A DNA stretch of 5,602 bases from Actinomycetota bacterium. Its GTDB lineage: Bacteria; Actinomycetota; Acidimicrobiia; Acidimicrobiales; JACDEA01. The translations under genes and the position numbers were made by a program. The stretch is taken from positions 1 through 5,602 of the forward strand of contig JACDEA010000179.1 in the NCBI GenBank assembly GCA_013816725.1, read 5' to 3'. Positions within the stretch are counted from its first letter, which is position 1, and the number at the start of each line of letters is the position of its first letter. Below, in pieces: positions 1 to 5,230 of this stretch. The notes beneath the pieces were generated by a model. The model was not told where the DNA came from. It ran no database searches and saw only the letters and a list, made by a program, of their open reading frames with translations.

Positions 1-1
1 C

Positions 2-739
2 CTCGACATTCCTGTGTTCCACGACGACCAGCACGGCACGGCTGTGGTGGTGCTCGCGGCGTTACGCAACGCGCTCAAGGTCGTCGACAAGAAGATGCAA
101 GACCTCAAGATCGTGATGGCGGGGGCCGGCGCCGCCGGTGTGGCGATCACCAAGATCCTTCAAGCGGCCGGTGTGCCCAACATCATCGCGGTCGATCGGA
201 AGGGTGCGCTGTACGAAGGCCGAGACCATCTCGACGTATCGAAGAAGTGGATGGCCGAGCACACCAATCCCGACCGACGCAGGGGCACCCTCCACGAGGT
301 GCTGCCGGGGGCTGACGTCTTCGTCGGCGTGAGCGGGCCAGGGCTGCTGATCCGCGACGACCTGCGGGCCATGCACAACGACCCCATCGTCTTCGCCTTG
401 GCCAACCCGGACCCCGAGATCATGCCGGAAGACGTCGAAGGCCTCGCCGCGGTAATCGCCACCGGCCGCAGCGACTATCCCAACCAAATCAACAACGTGC
501 TGTGCTTCCCGGGCATCTTCAGAGGCGCGTTGGACGCCGGCGCGACGACAATCACGGAGGGCATGAAGCTCGCCGCCGCCGAGGCGATCGCGAGCGCCGT
601 TCCGGAGTCGGACCTCAGCGCCACCTACGTGGTCCCGAGTGTCTTCAACCGGCGTGTTGTCGAACTGGTTGCCAAGGGTGTCGCCGATGCGGCGCGCGCC
701 GAAGGGGTCATCCGACCGGGCCACACTCACCAGCGCTGA
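2..739 (+). CDS. Malic enzyme (malate dehydrogenase, oxaloacetate-decarboxylating), C-terminal part, 5' truncated by window edge
   Basis: This is the C-terminal 245 residues of a malic enzyme, which oxidatively decarboxylates malate to pyruvate and CO2 with NAD(P)+ in the cytoplasm. The reading frame is open to the left edge, so the true start and the catalytic Tyr/Lys region lie outside the window. Seen directly: the metal-binding signature IPVFHDDQHGTA at fragment residues 3-14, a Rossmann dinucleotide loop GAGAAG at 41-46 followed by an acidic beta-2 end (AVDRKG), then ANPDPEI, the family hallmark FPGIFRGALDAG, and EGMKLAAAEAIA. The protein ends soon after YVVPSVFNRRV, so there is no C-terminal phosphotransacetylase domain; this is the short bacterial form. 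NAD versus NADP preference cannot be settled by eye. The stop codon is 3 nt before the next gene, indicating an operon. Confidence 0.95.
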   Translation, partial: LDIPVFHDDQHGTAVVVLAALRNALKVVDKKMQDLKIVMAGAGAAGVAITKILQAAGVPNIIAVDRKGALYEGRDHLDVSKKWMAEHTNPDRRRGTLHEVLPGADVFVGVSGPGLLIRDDLRAMHNDPIVFALANPDPEIMPEDVEGLAAVIATGRSDYPNQINNVLCFPGIFRGALDAGATTITEGMKLAAAEAIASAVPESDLSATYVVPSVFNRRVVELVAKGVADAARAEGVIRPGHTHQR

Positions 740-742
740 TAC

Positions 743-1834
743 GTGCGAATCCTGCACGTTCTCGAGGCGCTCGAGGGCGGTACCGCGTTGCACGTGCAGA
801 CGCTCGCCGATGGTCAGCTCGCCGCGGGCCACGCCGTCGGCGTTGCGGTACCGGTCGTGCGGGCGTGGGGCGGGACCGATGATGTCGCCCCAGGTCTCGA
901 GGACGCGGGCGCGGCGGTGTTCAGGATCGCGATGCATCGCACCGCTCCGCATCCGCGGAACGCCGGCGCGGCGTTGCGGCTTGGTCGTCTCGTACGCCGC
1001 TGGCACCCCGACGTCATCCACTCGCACAGCACCGCGGCGGGCGTGATCGCACGGGTCGTTGCCACGCCGTTCCGCGTTCCGATCGTCCACACTCCGAACG
1101 GCGTGCACTTCTCGGATTTCGAACCGACGCGGGAGGCGCGGCTAGCGCAAGCCGTCGAGCGGGCCATGGCGCCGCTGACGCGCGTGGTGATCGCCGCCTC
1201 GGCGAGCGAGGCCGACGTCCTCGCCCGGGTGTATCCGATGTCGAAGGTGCGGGTGATCCCCAACGCGATCGCCGTCGGCCCAGCCCCACCGACGCTGCCC
1301 GAACGATTCCGCGCCGTGGCGGTGAACCGGTTCGTCTACCAGAAGAGCCCCGAGCAGGTCGTCCGCGTGATGGCGGCGCTGCGAGCGAGGGTGCCCGACG
1401 CGGAGGCGGTACTGGTCGGCTACGGCGCGCTCGAGCCGCAGGTGCGGGCGCTGGTCGCCGCGCTCGATCCGGGCATCGTGGTCGAAAGGGGCGACGGTGC
1501 CGCCGCCATCGCGCGCGCGTCGGCGCTCGTTCTCGCCTCACGCTGGGAAGGCGCGCCGTACGTGCTACTCGAGGCAATGAACCTTGGGCGGCCCACTGTT
1601 GCCTCTGATGTGGTCGGCTCGCGGGACACCGTCGTGCACGGCGAGACCGGGTTTCTGTTCCCCTGGAATGATCCCGGCGCCGGCGGTCAACGTCTGGCCG
1701 AGTTGGCTACCGATTCCGAGCGGGTAAGGCACATGGGCGCGGCGGCGCGTCGACGGCTGGAGCGCCATTACGCAATCGAGGGCATGGTCAATGCCGTTGT
1801 TGACGTGTATGAAAGGGCGGTGAGCAGCCGATGA
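743..1834 (+). CDS. Glycosyltransferase family 4-like protein (GT-B fold)
   Basis: A 363-residue cytoplasmic glycosyltransferase, predicted to move a sugar from an activated nucleotide-sugar to an unknown acceptor with retention of configuration. The N-terminal acceptor domain begins MRILHVLEALEGGTALHVQT and includes PDVIHSHSTAAGVIAR and VPIVHTPNGVHF. The C-terminal donor domain begins near VRVIPNAI; it has R196 and K201 (NRFVYQK), a position often binding the donor phosphates, and the E-x7-E signature E269/E277 in SRWEGAPYVLLEAMNLG, followed by GRPTVASDVVGSRDTV and GETGFLF, typical of GT4 enzymes. No signal peptide or membrane segment is seen. The GTG start is chosen because the canonical N-terminal strand MRILHVLE begins there; no clear Shine-Dalgarno precedes it, which fits translational coupling to the malic enzyme gene 3 nt upstream. 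Its stop overlaps the next gene's start. Substrate is unknown. Confidence 0.9.
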   Translation: MRILHVLEALEGGTALHVQTLADGQLAAGHAVGVAVPVVRAWGGTDDVAPGLEDAGAAVFRIAMHRTAPHPRNAGAALRLGRLVRRWHPDVIHSHSTAAGVIARVVATPFRVPIVHTPNGVHFSDFEPTREARLAQAVERAMAPLTRVVIAASASEADVLARVYPMSKVRVIPNAIAVGPAPPTLPERFRAVAVNRFVYQKSPEQVVRVMAALRARVPDAEAVLVGYGALEPQVRALVAALDPGIVVERGDGAAAIARASALVLASRWEGAPYVLLEAMNLGRPTVASDVVGSRDTVVHGETGFLFPWNDPGAGGQRLAELATDSERVRHMGAAARRRLERHYAIEGMVNAVVDVYERAVSSR

Positions 1835-2556
1835 GCGCGGTCGAGGCGGTCACGTTCGACCATTGGAACACGCTGGTGTACGAGGAGCGGGGCCAGCTGC
1901 GCGGCCGCCGCCTCGAGGCGTGGGCCGGCATTCTCGAGGACGCCGGCTTCGCCCTCGAACGCCAGCAGCTCGAGAAGACGTTCGACTCGGCGTGGGACGC
2001 GTACGTGAAGTCGTGGAACGAGGGTGAGCAGTATCTCGCTGCACAGGCCGCTGAGCACATCATGGAAGGGCTCGGGTTCGAGGTGTCGCCGGAGCTCCGC
2101 GTCCAGCTGGTCGAGGCATTCGCCAATGCCGGCGTCGGGATCGACTTCCATCTCACCGACGGCGTCGAGGAGTGCCTCACCGCGCTGCGCGAGGGAGGCG
2201 TCCGCCTCGGCATCATCTGCGACGTCGGTTTCACCGCGTCCGACGTCCTGCGCGAGCACCTCATTCGGCGCGGGCTTCTGCCGTTGTTCGATCACTGGTC
2301 GTTCTCTGACGAGGTGGGCTTCTATAAGCCGGCGCCCGAGATCTTCGAACACGCCCTCGAAGGGCTCGGCGGCATCGTGCCGGAGCGCGCCGCCCACGTC
2401 GGTGATCTCCGCCGGACCGACGTCGCCGGCGCCAAGGCCGCGGGGATGGTGTCGGTCCGCTACACCGGCGTGTTCGATGACGACTCGGCGCCCGAGCCCG
2501 AGGCCGACCACGTGGTCGCCGATCTGCGCCGGCTCCCAGCGGTTCTGGGCCTCTAA
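1831..2556 (+). CDS. HAD-superfamily hydrolase (haloacid dehalogenase-like, subfamily IA type)
   Basis: A 241-residue HAD-fold enzyme, likely a small-molecule phosphatase; the substrate is unknown. Motif I is TFDHWNTLV with nucleophile D10; the position two residues later, normally the general acid/base Asp, is W12. Between motifs I and II is a helical cap (about residues 17-108), as in subfamily IA. Motif II, normally Ser/Thr, reads LGIICDVGFT (C130, D131). Motif III is K166 in GFYKPAPEIFE, and motif IV is the metal-binding GDxxxxD (D192, D197) in HVGDLRRTDVAGAKAAGM. The fold is therefore secure, while the classical phosphatase acid/base is absent, as in 2-haloacid dehalogenases; I recall aromatic residues at this position in other phosphatase-like HADs, so no dehalogenase activity is claimed. 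The ATG overlaps the glycosyltransferase stop (ATGA), with GGTGAG at 1819-1824 as a plausible ribosome binding site. It is the last gene of the operon. Confidence 0.9.
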   Translation: MSAVEAVTFDHWNTLVYEERGQLRGRRLEAWAGILEDAGFALERQQLEKTFDSAWDAYVKSWNEGEQYLAAQAAEHIMEGLGFEVSPELRVQLVEAFANAGVGIDFHLTDGVEECLTALREGGVRLGIICDVGFTASDVLREHLIRRGLLPLFDHWSFSDEVGFYKPAPEIFEHALEGLGGIVPERAAHVGDLRRTDVAGAKAAGMVSVRYTGVFDDDSAPEPEADHVVADLRRLPAVLGL

Positions 2557-2563
2557 ACCGCTG
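2537..2563. terminator. Candidate bidirectional terminator hairpin at the HAD/tRNA-Phe convergent junction
   Basis: A perfect 8-bp inverted repeat, CAGCGGTT (2537-2544) and AACCGCTG (2556-2563), encloses an 11-nt loop and spans the HAD stop codon (TAA at 2554-2556). It sits between the end of the plus-strand operon and the 3' end of the minus-strand tRNA-Phe, where transcripts from both sides must stop. There is no U-tract on either side, so it would be a non-canonical intrinsic terminator or a transcript-end stabilising hairpin. The symmetry is seen; the function is inferred. Confidence 0.45.
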
Positions 2564-2580
2564 TCGTAGATCCGTTCTCC

Positions 2581-2656
2581 TGGTGGTCGGGACCGGCGTC
2601 GATCCGGTGACCTCACGCTTTTCAGGCGCGCGCTCTGCCGACTGAGCTACCCGACC
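2581..2656 (-). tRNA. tRNA-Phe (anticodon GAA), CCA encoded
   Basis: A 76-nt tRNA that folds completely. Acceptor GGTCGGG (2650-2656) pairs with CCCGACC (2585-2591). The D stem is GCTC/GAGC. The anticodon stem CGCGC/GCGTG has one G-U pair and holds the loop CTGAAAA, giving anticodon GAA. The variable loop is AGGTC and the T stem is ACCGG/CCGGT. The discriminator is A and the 3' CCA is encoded (2581-2583). The T loop reads ATCGACG, so position 54 is A rather than the usual U. It is 32 nt downstream of tRNA-Asp on the same strand, probably on one precursor. Confidence 0.97.
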
Positions 2657-2688
2657 GTGGGCGGCCAGCGTAATGCCGACCACATCCG

Positions 2689-2763
2689 CGGTCCTGACGG
2701 GATTTGAACCCGCGACCTCCGGCTTGACAGGCCGGCGTGCACTCCAAACTGCACCACAGGACC
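2689..2763 (-). tRNA. tRNA-Asp (anticodon GUC), CCA not encoded
   Basis: A 75-nt tRNA. Acceptor CAGGACC (2757-2763) pairs with GGTCCTG (2690-2696). The D stem is GTGC/GCAC with a 10-nt loop. The anticodon stem CCGGC/GCCGG encloses CTGTCAA, giving anticodon GUC. The variable loop is AGGTC, and the T stem GCGGG/CCCGT holds a normal TTCAAAT loop. The discriminator is G (complement of position 2689), the identity base expected for tRNA-Asp. The next bases read CGG, so CCA must be added by the nucleotidyltransferase. No confident promoter was found upstream. Confidence 0.97.
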
Positions 2764-2979
2764 AGAACACTGACGATGACACTGATGATGACACTGGCGA
2801 TGCCGCCCCGTCACCGTAGCGGCTCACGTCTGCCAAACCGCATGTGTCGCTGTCAGGTCGCGTAAGACGGTAACTGAGCACCGACAGATGGCTTTCGCGT
2901 GTGGGTGGTCGAAGGTGGCGAGGAGTGCGAAGATGACGTCCCGGAACAGCCGACGATGTGTTCAACAATGGGCGGAAGA
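2764..2979. other. Divergent intergenic region between tRNA-Asp and the NuoF-like gene
   Basis: These 216 bp must hold the promoter of the NuoF-like gene (plus strand) and probably one for tRNA-Asp/tRNA-Phe (minus strand). I find no convincing sigma-70-type -10/-35 pair in either direction. It contains the 12-bp repeat near tRNA-Asp and a weak inverted repeat, CTGTCAGGT (2850-2858) and ACCGACAG (2880-2887), with one bulge and a 21-nt loop. The plus frame is open from a GTG at 2899 without a ribosome binding site or family-like residues, so it is treated as untranslated leader. Confidence 0.5.
2771..2806. repeat. Three-unit tandem repeat with 12-bp period, immediately upstream of tRNA-Asp
   Basis: Three head-to-tail 12-mers lie next to the tRNA-Asp 5' end: TGACGATGACAC (2771-2782), TGATGATGACAC (2783-2794) and the diverged TGGCGATGCCGC (2795-2806). 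Units 1 and 2 differ at a single base; unit 3 keeps about eight positions. In the tRNA's direction the repeat forms the leader directly before the mature 5' end. It could be a slippage product or a binding array; nothing in it looks like a standard -10 or -35 box. Confidence 0.6.
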
Positions 2980-4428
2980 ATGACGGAACTGGTTCACCGG
3001 GTTTTGCCGGCGGCGCCGGTGGAATCGCTCGGCGACTACATCGGCATCGGCGGCGGGCTCGGCCTCGACATGGCCCGCAAGCTTGGGTCGGCCGCGGTCA
3101 TCGACGAGGTCGAAGCCTCCGGTCTCCGAGGGCGAGGCGGTGCTGGGTTCCCCACCGGCGTCAAGTGGCGCACCGTCGCCAGTTACGCGTCGGCCGAACT
3201 CCCGACAACCGTCGTCGTCAACGCCGCCGAAGGTGAACCCGGCACCTTCAAAGACCGGGCCATCCTGCGATCCAACCTGTACGCCGTCATCGAAGGCGCC
3301 CTCATCGCCGCCCTCGCCGTCGGCGCCGACCGAGCCATCATCGCCACCAAACACACCTTCACCATCGAACGTCAACGGCTCGAACAGGCGATCGCCGACG
3401 TCGCCGCCGCCGGGTGGAGCGAGGGCGTCGTGGTCGCCGTGGTAGCGGGGCCGTCGGAGTACCTGTTCGGTGAGGAGACCGGGCTGCTCGAGGTTCTCGA
3501 CGGCCGTCCGCCTTTCCCCCGGGTGGCTCCCCCGTTTCGCCACGGCATCGACGAGGCCGGACCCGGATCTGACGAGCCTGCCGGGACCCGCATGGCCCAG
3601 CCCGACCCGGCTGGTGCGCCCCCCACGCTGGTCAACAACGTCGAGACGATGGCCAACATCGCGCCACTGCTCGCCAACGGGGCCGACTGGTTTCGCCAGG
3701 TCGGCACGCCCGGATCGCCTGGCACCATCGTCTGTACCGTCAGCGGGGCCACCCGACGCCACGGCGTCGCCGAGGTCGCTCTCGGCACCGCGCTGGGCGA
3801 GGTGATCGAGTTGATCGGTGGCGGCCCGCGAGACGGGCGCCGTCTCGTCGCGGCCATGTCCGGTGTCGCCAACCCACTGGTGCCCGCCGAGGCGTTCGCT
3901 ACGCCGCTCACCTATGAGGACATGGGCCGGATCGGCAGCGGCCTCGGCGCGGCAGGGTTCATCGTCTTCGACGACGAGACCGACCTCGCCGCGGTGGCCG
4001 CCGGCGTGTCCCGCTTTCTCGCCGTCGAGTCGTGCGGGCAATGCACACCGTGCAAGCAGGACGGACTCGCGCTCGCCGATCTGCTCGCACGGGTCGCACG
4101 CTCAGACGCGAACGACTACGACCTTGCCGGTATCGCCGATCGCGTCACCACCGTCGCCGACGAAGCCCGCTGCTTCCTTGCCCAGCAACACCAACAGGTC
4201 ATCGACAGCTTCCTTCGTCAGTTCCCGGACGCCCTCCGACGCCACCTCGAACCCGACATCGCACCGGTCGCCCCCGAGCCGATCGTTCCGATCGTCGATC
4301 TCGGCGATGACGAGCGTTTCAGCCTCGATCTCGGCCAGCTCGACAAGCAACCGGACTGGTCCTTCGACCCGGATGACTCCGGCAAGACTCCGGTCGACCG
4401 TCTCGCCGAGGGGGGCCTGCCGGGCTGA
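2980..4428 (+). CDS. Solitary NuoF-like (51-kDa, FMN and 4Fe-4S) oxidoreductase subunit
   Basis: A 482-residue protein related to complex I subunit NuoF and to HoxF/FdsB-type subunits, which carry electrons between NAD(H), FMN and a 4Fe-4S cluster. Seen in order: FMN loop GRGGAGFPTGVKW (51-63), NAAEGEPGTFKDR (81-93), YLFGEET (161-167), PPTLVNNVET (214-223), an SLBB-like region (about 245-310), GFIVFDD (326-332), and the cluster motif C352, C355, C358 (SCGQCTPCK) with C398 about 40 residues later, matching N3 cluster spacing. Differences from canonical NuoF include A83 for the FMN-site Asp, an insertion at about 188-212, and an acidic, Pro-rich tail after about 425. ATG 2980 is chosen because MTELVHRVLP starts the family-like region and GGCGG lies just upstream; in-frame ATGs at 2956 and 2968 are alternatives. 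No nuoE or nuoG is adjacent, so it is probably not the housekeeping complex I subunit. No signal peptide or membrane segment; the partner is unknown. Confidence 0.88.
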   Translation: MTELVHRVLPAAPVESLGDYIGIGGGLGLDMARKLGSAAVIDEVEASGLRGRGGAGFPTGVKWRTVASYASAELPTTVVVNAAEGEPGTFKDRAILRSNLYAVIEGALIAALAVGADRAIIATKHTFTIERQRLEQAIADVAAAGWSEGVVVAVVAGPSEYLFGEETGLLEVLDGRPPFPRVAPPFRHGIDEAGPGSDEPAGTRMAQPDPAGAPPTLVNNVETMANIAPLLANGADWFRQVGTPGSPGTIVCTVSGATRRHGVAEVALGTALGEVIELIGGGPRDGRRLVAAMSGVANPLVPAEAFATPLTYEDMGRIGSGLGAAGFIVFDDETDLAAVAAGVSRFLAVESCGQCTPCKQDGLALADLLARVARSDANDYDLAGIADRVTTVADEARCFLAQQHQQVIDSFLRQFPDALRRHLEPDIAPVAPEPIVPIVDLGDDERFSLDLGQLDKQPDWSFDPDDSGKTPVDRLAEGGLPG

Positions 4429-4455
4429 CCAGAACCCACAGACGTCGCAGCTTCG

Positions 4456-5040
4456 TCATGAGGTTCCGCCGTCGCCGTGGGCGCCGGGGAACACGTCGGC
4501 TTCCGACTTGTGCCACGCCGGGTGATCACCTGCGGTCTCGACGTTGAACCCGTACTCGTAGACGAGGCTTCCTCCGAACATCGCGCCGAGCGACACGAGC
4601 AACGCGATGACCACCGACAGCGCGGCGATGCCCGCCGGAGTCGCGACCTCCGTGTGGAAGGCGTTGAGTCGCCAGGCGATGTCGGCCAGGGCCAGGACGG
4701 TGACAGTGACCATGACCGTGGCGTGGGTGTTGATGGTGCGGCGAGCCTGGGTGCCAGCTTCGGAGGACTTCCATGCGTCCCACAGTCCCGTCAGGGCCGC
4801 AAGGACCGACACGGCCGCGCCGCCGATGAAGGTGTACGTACCCGCGTGCCACAACTCTCGAGCCCACGTGTGATCCTGGCCGGCGACCGCCGAGACGACG
4901 TCGAAGACCGCGGCCAGCAGGTACGCGGCGATAGGGAAATCCGTAAGTGGTGGATGCAACGGCTTACCCGACCAACCCCGCATGCCCTTGAAGGAGCGTC
5001 CCCTCAACGTGAGCGTAGGACGAATCGAAAATTTCCTCAT
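4456..5040 (-). CDS. DUF2231-type integral membrane protein, four predicted helices
   Basis: A 194-residue membrane protein resembling the uncharacterised DUF2231 family. The hallmark GKPLHPPLTDFPIAAY (25-40) leads into helix 1 (about 36-54); further hydrophobic segments lie at about 67-86, 106-124 and 136-157, followed by the family-like GGSLVYEYGFNV. The ends are hydrophilic: a basic N-terminus (several Arg/Lys in 1-26), suggesting a cytoplasmic N-terminus, and a Gly/His/Asp-rich tail. H29, H65 and H105 sit at or near helix starts, a pattern compatible with metal or heme binding, though this is only a suggestion. The ATG is supported by AAGGAG five bases upstream. It converges with the NuoF-like gene (27 bp between stops, no clear terminator) and lies 95 bp downstream of tRNA-Glu on the same strand. 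Function is unknown; I recall DUF2231 occurring with Rieske-type redox domains in some proteins. Confidence 0.85.
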   Translation of the reverse strand: MRKFSIRPTLTLRGRSFKGMRGWSGKPLHPPLTDFPIAAYLLAAVFDVVSAVAGQDHTWARELWHAGTYTFIGGAAVSVLAALTGLWDAWKSSEAGTQARRTINTHATVMVTVTVLALADIAWRLNAFHTEVATPAGIAALSVVIALLVSLGAMFGGSLVYEYGFNVETAGDHPAWHKSEADVFPGAHGDGGTS

Positions 5041-5045
5041 GGTCT

Positions 5046-5051
5046 CTCCTT
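5046..5051 (-). promoter_or_regulatory. Shine-Dalgarno site of the DUF2231 gene
   Basis: Read on the minus strand, AAGGAG is followed by AGACC and then the ATG at 5040-5038. This is the strongest ribosome binding site in the window, and its ideal spacing fixes the start of the DUF2231 protein. Confidence 0.8.
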
Positions 5052-5135
5052 GTCGGTACCGGTTTGTGAAGTGGCGGCTTGTTCCGCGTTGGTCGAGAGA
5101 CGGCGAAGGGGGTGGTCATCACCTTCCGGATCGAG

Positions 5136-5208
5136 CACCCCCAACGGGATTCGAACCCGTGCTGCCACCTTGAAAGGGTGGTGTCCTAGGCCGCTAGACG
5201 ATGGGGGC
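5136..5208 (-). tRNA. tRNA-Glu (anticodon UUC), CCA not encoded
   Basis: A 73-nt tRNA. Acceptor GCCCCCA (5202-5208) pairs with TGGGGGT (5137-5143), with a G-U at the end pair. The D arm starts CGTCTAGCGGCCTAGGAC, typical of tRNA-Glu. The anticodon stem CCACC/GGTGG encloses CTTTCAA, giving anticodon UUC. The variable loop CAGC has four bases, and the T stem ACGGG/CCCGT holds TTCGAAT. The discriminator is G and the following bases are CTC, so CCA is not encoded. It starts 22 bp after the cysS stop on the same strand and could be processed from the cysS transcript; the spacer holds only a GC-rich palindrome too tight to form a terminator hairpin. Confidence 0.97.
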
Positions 5209-5230
5209 TCGGACTCCCCGGGGGAAAGCC

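Noticed and set aside
62..1108. A 348-codon open frame on the minus strand across the malic enzyme and glycosyltransferase genes
   Set aside because: It is antisense to two confidently identified genes, its Arg/His/Asp/Val-rich product shows no family motif, and such shadow frames are expected at this GC content.
2899..2979. A 27-residue N-terminal extension of the NuoF-like protein from GTG 2899
   Set aside because: No ribosome binding site, no hydrophobic or family-like residues, and weaker third-position GC than the gene body; the family-like region starts at ATG 2980.
2962..4041. A 359-codon open frame on the minus strand opposite the NuoF-like gene
   Set aside because: It is the antisense shadow of a gene with clear FMN and Fe-S motifs; its product is low-complexity Gly/Asp/Arg-rich with no recognisable domain.
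4429..4455. Terminator between the convergent NuoF-like and DUF2231 genes
   Set aside because: Only 4-5 bp arms (GACG/CGTC and a distant GAACC/GGTTC) can be found in and around this gap.
5054..5061. Perfect 8-bp palindrome CGGTACCG upstream of the DUF2231 ribosome binding site
   Set aside because: Too short to claim as an operator, with no second copy and no regulator gene nearby.
5101..5135. Possible terminator hairpin after tRNA-Glu (minus-strand GGTGATGACCACC flanked by GAAG/CTTC)
   Set aside because: Only a 4-bp core with a bulged lower stem and no U-tract; not distinguishable from chance.
2764..5135. Genomic island or integrative element inserted at a tRNA gene
   Set aside because: No integrase, no duplicated tRNA 3' end at the other boundary, and no visible shift in base composition; simple insertion or rearrangement remains possible.
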